Source: a bacterium
GTDB lineage: Bacteria; Elusimicrobiota; Elusimicrobia; UBA1565; UBA9628
Assembly: GCA_021790955.1 (NCBI GenBank)
Contig: JAJYFI010000008.1
Coordinates: forward strand, 1 to 16,718
Length of the DNA: 16,718 nucleotides
Direction of reading: 5' to 3'
Shown piece after piece: positions 7,773 through 14,439 of this stretch (positions are counted from its first letter, which is position 1; every line of letters begins with the position of its first letter). The notes below the pieces were generated by a model, which was not told the DNA's origin, did not search any database, and saw only the letters and a program-made list of their open reading frames with translations. The position numbers were made by a program, and so were the translations under genes.

Positions 7773-8759
7773 TCAGCGGTTGACGGCTTTCATGGCCGCT
7801 TCCGCGTAGCGCTGTCCGGAGGCCCGGCCCTTCGGGATCAGACGCCCGATCTCGGCAAGCTCTTCGGCCGCAAAGCGCAGGTCGAGGGCCCCGAGATCCT
7901 CCTCAAGCCGCGGGACGCTCTTGGCTCCAAAGATGGGAACGATGTCTTTCCCCTGAGCCAAAACCCATGCCAGGGCCGTTTGCGCCGGGGTCGCGTTCTT
8001 TTTGACGGCGACGGCCTCGACGGCCCGAAGCAGCTCGATGTTTTTGACGAAGTTGCCGCTCTGGAAGCGCGGATGCGTGCGCCGGAAATCATCCGCCGGG
8101 ATGTCTTGCGACGACTTGAATCGTCCGGCCAGGAAGCCGCGCCCCAGGGGGCTATAGGCCACGAAGCCAATGCCCAGCTCACGCACGACACCGAGGATCT
8201 CGTCTTCGGGATCACGGGTCCAGAGAGAGTACTCGCTTTGAAGCGCCGTGATCGGGTGAGTTTCGTGGGCTCTGCGGATGGTGCGGGCCGCCGCCTCCGA
8301 CAGGCCCAGGTAGCGGACCTTGCCGGCCTTGACCAAATCAGCCATGGCCCCCACGGTGTCCTCGATGGGGACCTCGGGATCGACGCGGTGCTGATAGTAC
8401 AAATCGATCGTCTCCACGCCCAGCCGCTTAAGCGACGCGTCGCAGCATTTCTTGACGTATTCGGGCCGGCCGTTGACGCCGAGGAATTTTCCATCGTCGC
8501 TTCTCTGATTGCCGAACTTGGTCGCCAAGACGATTTTGTCGCGGAACCCCTTGATCGCCTTCCCCACAAGAATTTCGTTTTTAAACGGGCCGTACATATC
8601 GGCGGTGTCGAGGAAATTGATCCCCAGCTCGATTGCGCGGCGCACCGTCGCGATCGACTCCTGGTCATTCGCGACGCCGTAGAACTCCGACATCCCCATG
8701 CAGCCAAGCCCCAGCCGCGAGACCCGCAGCCCCTGTTTTCCCAACGGCACGTGTTCCAT
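7773..8759 (-). CDS. Aldo/keto reductase
   Basis: A 328-residue NADPH-dependent oxidoreductase of the aldo/keto reductase superfamily, close to the group acting on aldehydes and often annotated YakC/AKR13-like. The catalytic tetrad is complete: Asp51 and Tyr56 in FLDTADMYG, Lys81 in LATKFG, His124 in LYYQHRVD. The C-terminal cofactor region (VPIFGAKSVPRLEEDLGAL) is present. An in-frame ATG exists ten codons earlier at 8789, but it overlaps the -10 box of a strong promoter and cannot be transcribed whole; the ATG at 8759 has GGAGGG six bases upstream and gives the usual N-terminus. It is the first gene of a two-gene unit with the S9 peptidase. The substrate is not predictable. Confidence 0.95.
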   Translation of the reverse strand: MEHVPLGKQGLRVSRLGLGCMGMSEFYGVANDQESIATVRRAIELGINFLDTADMYGPFKNEILVGKAIKGFRDKIVLATKFGNQRSDDGKFLGVNGRPEYVKKCCDASLKRLGVETIDLYYQHRVDPEVPIEDTVGAMADLVKAGKVRYLGLSEAAARTIRRAHETHPITALQSEYSLWTRDPEDEILGVVRELGIGFVAYSPLGRGFLAGRFKSSQDIPADDFRRTHPRFQSGNFVKNIELLRAVEAVAVKKNATPAQTALAWVLAQGKDIVPIFGAKSVPRLEEDLGALDLRFAAEELAEIGRLIPKGRASGQRYAEAAMKAVNR

Positions 8760-8765
8760 GAATAG

Positions 8766-8771
8766 CCCTCC
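8766..8771 (-). promoter_or_regulatory. Shine-Dalgarno deciding the aldo/keto reductase start
   Basis: GGAGGG on the minus strand, six bases before the ATG at 8759. Together with the promoter position it rules out the longer reading from 8789. Confidence 0.8.
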
Positions 8772-8788
8772 GTGGCGACGATGCTTCA

Positions 8789-8817
8789 TTTATCGAAAAC
8801 TTGCCGGACGATGTCAA
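8789..8817 (-). promoter_or_regulatory. Promoter TTGACA-N17-GATAAA of the aldo/keto reductase/peptidase unit
   Basis: On the minus strand, TTGACA (8817-8812), a 17-base spacer and GATAAA (8794-8789). The -35 is perfect and the spacer optimal. Transcription would start near 8782, leaving a leader of about 23 bases that contains the GGAGGG site. Confidence 0.8.
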
Positions 8818-8934
8818 TCGACCCGTCGCCCAATCCACGTTGCTCGCCTTTCCGGGCCGGGGCCAAACGGCCTAGGCGCCGGCAGGCCCATCTGCCCTTT
8901 CCGACTCTCATGGGAATGCTTATCGTATAGAGAC

Positions 8935-10014
8935 ATGGATCACAGGCAGGCTTCGTCCCTCAAGGCCGGCTCCCGCCTTCTCGTCGCCGTCTTCGTCTTC
9001 ACCGCCGCCCCCGTCCGCCTGCGAGCGATGCCGGTCTATGGAGAAGACAGCCGCCAGGAGCCCTATCAAGTCTCGAATCCCGCCGTCCGGCGCCTGGTGG
9101 ATTCGACGGCCGCCCTCGTGTTTAAAAACGACCTCAACAAAGCCTCCCCCCGAGGCGATATTCCCGTCTACAACCTGCCGTACAACGAAGTCCCGCGGGA
9201 AAGCGTCGACGGCATCTCGAGCCAATCCAAAAAAGAAACAATCCCCCTGGATCCCCGGCAGCGTTTCTACGGTCAGCCCCAGCTGGCGGGCTGCTCTGGA
9301 GCGCTCATCGCCCCCGACGTCGTCGTGACGGCCGGGCATTGTCTTGACAAAAGCCTGGGCGGGAATCGCTGCTCGGAACTCGCCCTTGTTTTCGGCTTCT
9401 GGCGCGACAAAAGCGCGAAGGCCAGCACCAGCTTCGCGCCGAACGATGTTTATTACTGCCGCAAAGCCGTGCACGCCGCCCGCCTTTCGGACGACAACGA
9501 CCAAGACGAGGATTGGGGACTGATTCTCCTGGACCGCCCGGTTCAAGGCCGCAAACCTTTGGCCGTCGACTCCGCCGGTCGGATCGCCTCGGGAATGCGG
9601 GTTTTCGCGATCGGCTATCCCTGGGGAATACCCGCCAAGATCACGGGCGCGGCGCCCGTCTCAAATGCGGGGAAATCGGTTTTCGAGGCCAATCTCGACG
9701 TCTTCAAGGGCAACTCCGGATCGCCTGTTTTTAACGCCGACACTCTGGAAATCGAGGGGGTGGCTGTCTCCGAAAGCTACAACGACTTCACCCTCCAATC
9801 CGACGGCAAGGCCGGAGTCAGCGTCCGCGGCGCCAACGATCCGAAGGGGGCCGGGGTCGAGCGTGTCTCGGTGATCCTTCCTCATTTACGAGAACTCCGG
9901 GACTCGGGCCGCGCCCAAACCGTCGCGCGAAAGGCCCTATCCTCCGGCCTTCACGGTTCACAAGCCTTCGGGGCGCTTTCGGAAATCGCGGCCTCACGAA
10001 CCCTGTTTCGCTAG
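8935..10014 (+). CDS. Secreted trypsin-like (S1 family) serine protease
   Basis: A 359-residue protein of the chymotrypsin fold. The triad reads His135 in VTAGHC, Asp193 in DEDWGLILL and Ser261 in GNSGSP. Cys120 and Cys136 sit where the classic disulfide around the active-site His lies. Residues 12-30 (SRLLVAVFVFTAAPVRLRA) are a signal peptide, so the enzyme acts outside the cytoplasm; a stretch of about 80 residues before the protease core could be a propeptide. The frame is open further upstream to 8698, but the ATG at 8935 gives the signal peptide directly. No Shine-Dalgarno precedes it. A weak promoter (TTTCCG at 8898, 17 bases, TATCGT at 8921) would start the RNA within a few bases of the ATG. 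It resembles the V8/glutamyl-endopeptidase side of S1; specificity is uncertain. Confidence 0.92.
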   Translation: MDHRQASSLKAGSRLLVAVFVFTAAPVRLRAMPVYGEDSRQEPYQVSNPAVRRLVDSTAALVFKNDLNKASPRGDIPVYNLPYNEVPRESVDGISSQSKKETIPLDPRQRFYGQPQLAGCSGALIAPDVVVTAGHCLDKSLGGNRCSELALVFGFWRDKSAKASTSFAPNDVYYCRKAVHAARLSDDNDQDEDWGLILLDRPVQGRKPLAVDSAGRIASGMRVFAIGYPWGIPAKITGAAPVSNAGKSVFEANLDVFKGNSGSPVFNADTLEIEGVAVSESYNDFTLQSDGKAGVSVRGANDPKGAGVERVSVILPHLRELRDSGRAQTVARKALSSGLHGSQAFGALSEIAASRTLFR

Positions 10015-10105
10015 ATCTTCGACAGGATCGAGGGCGTCGGCGCTCATCCCGCGATTATGACTTGCGTCAGTGCCGCGGCCGATCCGTTTTTCTAAGCTGA
10101 CGCGG

Positions 10106-12499
10106 ATGCCCTCTTCCTCCGCCGTTGCCCTGCTTCAACCGCGCGACTTCAAGCTGCGGGCGCGGCGCGGCGATTATTACGAAGTCACGAGGGACGCCGC
10201 CGAAGCCTTCGGCGGCGTCCCTCCCGGCGATCTTGCCCAATTCGAGAAGCTCGACGCCGCCTACCGGGCGCTCTGCGGCGTCCTCTACAACTTCGTCCCC
10301 GCTTCAGGGCATCCCGGCGGCTCCATTTCCTGCGGCCGCGTCGCCCAGAGCCTCCTTTTCGACACCCTCAGCTACGATCTGTCCCGGCCGGACCGATGCG
10401 ACGCCGACATCATCTCCTACGCCGCCGGACACAAGGCCCTGGGGCTTTACGCCCTATGGGCGATACGGGACGAGATCGCGCGGATCGCCGAGCCCGGCCT
10501 GCTGGCCACGAAAAAACGCCGGATCCGGCTCGAGGACCTCCTGGGGTTTAGGCGCAACCCCACCCAGGAGACCCCCTTATTCAAGAAATACAAGGCCAAG
10601 GCGCTGGACGGCCACCCGACGTGCGCCACCCCCTTCGTCCGAGTCGCCACCGGCGCCAGCGGCGTCGGGACGTGCGCCTCCTTCGGCCTGGGGCTGGGCG
10701 CCCTGGATTATTACGGCGACAACGCGCCCCGGGTGCACGTCATCGAGGGAGAGGGCGGGATGACGCCCGGGCGCGTCCACGAAGCCCTGGCCGGCTGCGG
10801 CACGGCGCGGCTGCACAACGTCGTTTTGCACGTGGACTGGAACCAATCCTCGATCGACTCGGACCGGGTCTGCGCCGAAAACGGCCTTCCCGGCGACTAT
10901 GTCCAGTGGAGCCCCGCGGAGCTGGGGCGCCTGCACGACTGGAACGTCGTCGTCGTGCCGGACGGACACGACTTTCGTCAGATTTTCGCCGCCCAGGCCT
11001 TGGCCGTTTCCCTGGACAATCGCCAGCCCACGATGATCGTCTACCGCACCATCAAGGGCTGGAAATACGGCATCGAGGGAAGGTCCTCCCACGGCGCCGG
11101 CCACCGCTTCTGCTCCGAGGAGTATCGCCGCTTCCTACGCGAGTTCGAGGAGGCCTTCGACGTCCGGCTTCCCCTATGTTCCGGCCCCATGTCGCCCGAC
11201 GGCGTGGAAAAAAGCTTCTTCGACTCCCTGATGGTCTTCAGAAAAGCGCTTGAAAAAGACGCGGCTCTCCTTTCCTGCATGGGAGAACGCCTCTCCCGCG
11301 CCAAGGAAAGGCTCGACCGGAAAGGCCGGCGACCTCGAACGCCGGGGCCGCGGCTCCACGCCCTGCACTCCGACGGTCTGTTGGACCGGAATCCCCCGGC
11401 GGGGGTCGTTCCCAAGCCCGGCGAGCTCGCGACGCTCCGGGACGTCCTGGGCAACATCCTCAATCATCTCAATCGCGAGACGGCGGGAGGATTTTTCGGC
11501 GCCGCCGCGGACTTGCTGGGCTCGACAAGCCTCGCCAACATCAATAAAGGCTTCCCAGCCGGTTTTTACGACGCCGTCGCCAACGCGGGATCGAGGCTCG
11601 TGGCCCTGGGGGGCATTTGCGAGGACTCCTTGGGAGCGTTCATGTCGGGCGTGTCCTCCTTCGGCCGGCATATAGGGACCGTCTCCTCGTATTCCGCCTT
11701 CATCGCCGCTCTCCAGCACGTGGCGGCGAGGCTTCACGGAATCGGCCAGCAGGCCAGCCGCCAAGCGACCGGCAGGCCCTTCAACCCATGGATCATGGTG
11801 AACGCGCACGCGGGCGTGAAGACGGGGGAAGACGGCCCCACTCACGCCGACCCCCAGGCGCTACAGCTGCTGCAAGGGAATTTCCCCAAAGGGACGTTGA
11901 TCACCCTCACGCCTTGGGAACCGCAGGAGATTTGGCCTCTCCTGGCGGAGGCCCTCAAGGCGCGGCCGGCCGTGATCTGTCCTTTCGTGACGCGGCCCCA
12001 GGAAACGGTTCCCGACCGGCGGGCTTTAAGGCTCCCCGCCGCCAAGGCGGCGGCCCAAGGGGTCTACGCCGCGCGGAGAGCCGATCCGCGGGCCCGGCGA
12101 CGCCACGGGACGATCGTGCTGCAGGGGAACGGCGCGGCCACGGTTTTCTTCAACGAGGTCCTGCCGCGCCTCGACGAGAGAGGGCTCAATCTCAACGTCT
12201 ATTATGTGTCTAGCGCCGAGCTCTTCGAGCGTCTTCCGGCCCAAAGGCGGCGCGCCATTTTCCCGGAGGAGGCGGCCCGCGAGGCCATGGGGATCACGGA
12301 TTTCACCCTGCCGACGCTGGAGCGCTGGATCCTATCCGAGGAAGGGCGGCGCAGGTCTCTTCATCCCTTCCGCGACGGCCATTACCTCGGCAGCGGTCCG
12401 GCCCACAAAGTTCTGGAGGAGGCCGGCCAGCATGCCCGCGGCCAGCTCGCGGCCGTGCTGAGCTACGCCGCGTCGAAGGCAAGCCGCCGCCGGAAGTAG
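10106..12499 (+). CDS. Transketolase-family ThDP enzyme, long form with GEG motif
   Basis: A 797-residue thiamine-diphosphate enzyme, about 130 residues longer than ordinary transketolase (about 660). Residues matching transketolase catalytic or cofactor positions are His69 (GHPGGS), His109 (GHKALGLYA), His170 (GHPT), the cofactor motif GEGGMTPGRVHEA (215-227), Asn246 (DWNQSSID), His329 (SSHGAG), Glu506 (CEDSLGAF, the Glu that activates ThDP) and His580 (DGPTHAD). The first Asp of the usual GDG Mg-binding motif is Glu216. The reaction should be transfer of a two-carbon ketol unit between sugar phosphates in the cytoplasm, but the sugar specificity is open. A GTG at 10070 would add 12 residues; I prefer the ATG at 10106, though neither has a clear ribosome site. 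The 3' end overlaps acr3 tail to tail by 37 bases. It is not a phosphoketolase: the GDGEAETG-type motif is absent. Confidence 0.88.
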   Translation: MPSSSAVALLQPRDFKLRARRGDYYEVTRDAAEAFGGVPPGDLAQFEKLDAAYRALCGVLYNFVPASGHPGGSISCGRVAQSLLFDTLSYDLSRPDRCDADIISYAAGHKALGLYALWAIRDEIARIAEPGLLATKKRRIRLEDLLGFRRNPTQETPLFKKYKAKALDGHPTCATPFVRVATGASGVGTCASFGLGLGALDYYGDNAPRVHVIEGEGGMTPGRVHEALAGCGTARLHNVVLHVDWNQSSIDSDRVCAENGLPGDYVQWSPAELGRLHDWNVVVVPDGHDFRQIFAAQALAVSLDNRQPTMIVYRTIKGWKYGIEGRSSHGAGHRFCSEEYRRFLREFEEAFDVRLPLCSGPMSPDGVEKSFFDSLMVFRKALEKDAALLSCMGERLSRAKERLDRKGRRPRTPGPRLHALHSDGLLDRNPPAGVVPKPGELATLRDVLGNILNHLNRETAGGFFGAAADLLGSTSLANINKGFPAGFYDAVANAGSRLVALGGICEDSLGAFMSGVSSFGRHIGTVSSYSAFIAALQHVAARLHGIGQQASRQATGRPFNPWIMVNAHAGVKTGEDGPTHADPQALQLLQGNFPKGTLITLTPWEPQEIWPLLAEALKARPAVICPFVTRPQETVPDRRALRLPAAKAAAQGVYAARRADPRARRRHGTIVLQGNGAATVFFNEVLPRLDERGLNLNVYYVSSAELFERLPAQRRRAIFPEEAAREAMGITDFTLPTLERWILSEEGRRRSLHPFRDGHYLGSGPAHKVLEEAGQHARGQLAAVLSYAASKASRRRK

Positions 12500-13527
12500 A
12501 GCGCCACGTTGACCAAGCCGATCAGCGCCGGCACCTCGACAAGAGGCCCGATGACCGCGGCGAAAGCCTGGCCCGAATTGATGCCAAAGACGGCTACGGC
12601 CACGGCGATGGCCAGCTCGAAGTTGTTGCTCGCCGCCGTAAACGACAGCGTCGCGGTCCTAGGGTAATCCGCGCCCGCCATCCTGCCCAGCCAGAAGCTA
12701 ACCAGAAACATCACCACGAAATAAACCAGGAGGGGGACGGCGATTCGCAGCACGTCGAGGGGAATGCGGATGATGGCCTCTCCCTTCAAGCTGAACATGA
12801 CGATGATCGTAAACAGCAGCGAGACCAGGGTCAGGGGGCTGATACGCGGGATGAAGGACCGATCATACCACTCCTTGCCCTTCATCGAGACCATGATCAG
12901 CCGCGTGAGCATCCCCGCCAGAAAAGGAAGCCCGAGGTATATGAACACGCTGCGCGCGATCTGGCCCATGCTCACGTTCACAGCCGCGCCCGATAGCCCG
13001 AACAGCGGCAGCAGCACCGTGACAAAGACCCAGGCATAGAGGCCGTAAAAAAGAACCTGGAAGACGCTGTTGAGCGCGACAAGGCCGGCCGCATATTCGG
13101 CATCGCCGTCCGCCAACTCGTTCCACACGATCACCATCGCGATGCACCGCGCAAGGCCGATCATGATCAGACCGACCATGTATCCGGGATGGCGGCGCAG
13201 GAAGATGATCGCCAGCCCAAACATCAGGATCGGCCCGATCACCCAATTCTGGATCAGCGACAGTCCGAGCACTTTTTTATCGCGGAACACGTCGCGCATT
13301 TCCTCGTAACGGACCTTGGCTAACGGCGGATACATCATCAGGATCAGGCCAACGGCGATCGGCACGTTCGTTGTCCCTGTCTGGCATCGATTGATGAAGG
13401 CCGGAAGTCCGGGCACGAAGCAACCCAGCATGACCCCGAGCGCCATCGCCGCGAAAATCCAGCCCGTCAGATACCGATCCAAGAACGACAACCGGCCGGC
13501 GATGGACCCCTCGGGACGCTCTTTCAT
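12463..13527 (-). CDS. acr3: Arsenite efflux permease, Acr3 family
   Basis: A 354-residue, ten-helix membrane protein of the bile/arsenite/riboflavin transporter superfamily. The family's signature Cys is Cys128 in GLARCIAMVIVWNELADGD, and the TM9 Glu needed for transport is Glu304 in ASNNFELAIAV. It exports arsenite by proton antiport across the cytoplasmic membrane. The frame is open upstream, but the ATG at 13527 overlaps the arsC stop as ATGA and has GGGAG upstream; it also gives the ordinary Acr3 N-terminus (LSFLDRYLTGWIFAAM). It is the last gene of arsR-arsC-acr3. No ArsA-type ATPase or ArsD lies in the window, as expected for an Acr3 that works alone. Its 3' end overlaps the transketolase gene. 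Confidence 0.97.
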   Translation of the reverse strand: MKERPEGSIAGRLSFLDRYLTGWIFAAMALGVMLGCFVPGLPAFINRCQTGTTNVPIAVGLILMMYPPLAKVRYEEMRDVFRDKKVLGLSLIQNWVIGPILMFGLAIIFLRRHPGYMVGLIMIGLARCIAMVIVWNELADGDAEYAAGLVALNSVFQVLFYGLYAWVFVTVLLPLFGLSGAAVNVSMGQIARSVFIYLGLPFLAGMLTRLIMVSMKGKEWYDRSFIPRISPLTLVSLLFTIIVMFSLKGEAIIRIPLDVLRIAVPLLVYFVVMFLVSFWLGRMAGADYPRTATLSFTAASNNFELAIAVAVAVFGINSGQAFAAVIGPLVEVPALIGLVNVALYFRRRLAFDAA

Positions 13528-13955
13528 TTCCGTTCTCCCAGAAACTGTTCGATCCGCGTCTTGATGGCGTCGCGGAGCTCCCGGGTCTTGGCGAGCTTCT
13601 CGTCCTCGGAACCCGAAAACCCCGCTGGGTCCTCGAAGCTCCAGTGCATGCGTTCGCGGACCATCCCCGGAAAGACCGGGCAACGGTCCGCGCCGGCCTC
13701 ATCACAAACCGTCACCACATAATGATACCCGCGGCCCCGCTTGAAGAGGTCGAACACGCTCTTGGTCTTTGCCCGAGAAATGTCGATTCCGATCTCCTTC
13801 ATGGCGATGACGACGACCGGATTAAGCCTCCCGGGCTCCAAGCCCGCGCTCTCCGCATCGAATCGGTCTCCGCCCAGATGCCTCACGAGCGCCTCGGCCA
13901 TCTGGCTACGGCCGGAGTTGTGGAGGCAGACGAACAAGATACGTTCTTTGCTCAA
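13524..13955 (-). CDS. arsC: Arsenate reductase, thioredoxin-coupled (LMW phosphatase type)
   Basis: A 143-residue member of the low-molecular-weight tyrosine phosphatase fold that reduces arsenate to arsenite. Cys10 and Arg16 form the C-x5-R loop (CLHNSGRS); Cys84 (VTVCDEAGAD) and Cys92 (RCPVFPG) are the two further cysteines of the Cys10-Cys82-Cys89 relay known from Staphylococcus aureus ArsC, so thioredoxin is the probable electron donor. The acid in FEDP (Asp109) is in place. The start is TTG at 13955, supported by AGGAGG five bases upstream and by the lack of any ATG before Cys10. It is translationally coupled to acr3 by ATGA and lies 49 bases after arsR. Confidence 0.96.
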   Translation of the reverse strand: MSKERILFVCLHNSGRSQMAEALVRHLGGDRFDAESAGLEPGRLNPVVVIAMKEIGIDISRAKTKSVFDLFKRGRGYHYVVTVCDEAGADRCPVFPGMVRERMHWSFEDPAGFSGSEDEKLAKTRELRDAIKTRIEQFLGERK

Positions 13956-13960
13956 AACGG

Positions 13961-13966
13961 CCTCCT
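13961..13966 (-). promoter_or_regulatory. Shine-Dalgarno deciding the TTG start of arsC
   Basis: AGGAGG on the minus strand, five bases before TTG at 13955. A strong site compensates for the weak start codon and supports this N-terminus. Confidence 0.75.
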
Positions 13967-14004
13967 CTATGCGGCTAGGCGGATGTTCATGGGACGAGAG
14001 CGAC

Positions 14005-14343
14005 TCATCGGCATGGCTTCTTCTTAAGCGAGCGCCAAGCGTTGGCGTCGCGTCTTAACGCAGGCGATTCTTCCAGGCATCCATCCAGGCAGGCGATCAG
14101 CCGCTTTTGAACGGCGGACTTGGCCGGAGCCAACGAATAATAACGCCAAAGGCCGGCCTTGCGATCGACGACGAGGCCCGCGCGCTTGAGATAGGCGAGA
14201 TGGCGGGAGATTTTCGGCTGGGACGCCCGCAGCGCCGACATGATATCGCACACGCAAATCTCCCCTTTCGCGAGAAGATGGAGGATGCGCAGCCGCGTCC
14301 GATCCGCGAAAGCTCGAAACATACGGTCGATGGGAGCTTTCAT
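14005..14343 (-). CDS. arsR: ArsR-family arsenic-responsive repressor
   Basis: A 112-residue winged-helix repressor. The metal-binding motif is EICVCD (Cys30, Cys32), the ELCVCD site of classical ArsR proteins that binds As(III)/Sb(III) in the alpha-3 helix. The recognition helix follows (SQPKISRHLAYLKRAGLV), then the wing (DRKAGLWRYYSL). A further Cys pair occurs as Cys85 and Cys89 near the C-terminus (IACLDGCLEE), which might add to metal binding. Arsenite binding should release the protein from DNA and open the arsR-arsC-acr3 operon. ATG at 14343 follows its promoter by a leader of about ten bases with no Shine-Dalgarno; the alternative Met8 has none either. Confidence 0.95.
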   Translation of the reverse strand: MKAPIDRMFRAFADRTRLRILHLLAKGEICVCDIMSALRASQPKISRHLAYLKRAGLVVDRKAGLWRYYSLAPAKSAVQKRLIACLDGCLEESPALRRDANAWRSLKKKPCR

Positions 14344-14361
14344 ATTTGCCTAGGCGTATAT
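14342..14361. promoter_or_regulatory. Candidate ArsR operator (imperfect palindrome)
   Basis: ATATttGCCTAGGCgtATAT is a 20-base palindrome with 16 matching positions and a perfect GCCTAGGC core. It lies between the -10 box and the arsR start, overlapping the end of the -10 and the expected transcript start. ArsR-family dimers bind such dyads. Its identity as operator is an inference from position. Confidence 0.5.
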
Positions 14362-14387
14362 TATAACAAGGCCGCAAAGTTAAGCAA
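14360..14387 (-). promoter_or_regulatory. Promoter TTGCTT-N16-TATAAT of the ars operon
   Basis: On the minus strand, TTGCTT (14387-14382), 16 bases, then a perfect TATAAT (14365-14360). Transcription should start near 14353, inside the palindrome proposed as operator. Confidence 0.8.
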
Positions 14388-14439
14388 GATTTAAGCGGCG
14401 CGTAAGGCTTTATTAGGGCGCGCGGCGCACACTTGGGCT

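Noticed and set aside
8698..8934. N-terminal extension of the trypsin-like protease
   Set aside because: The extra 79 residues overlap the aldo/keto reductase gene and its promoter and are Pro/Arg/Ser-rich noise; the ATG at 8935 gives a proper signal peptide.
10106..12499. Phosphoketolase, suggested by the length near 800 residues
   Set aside because: The GHGGP and GDGEAETG motifs of phosphoketolase are absent, while the transketolase GHPGG, SSHGAG and GPTHAD motifs are present.
13528..13683. 52-residue N-terminal extension of Acr3
   Set aside because: It is the arsC coding sequence read in another frame; the ATGA overlap start at 13527 fits the family.
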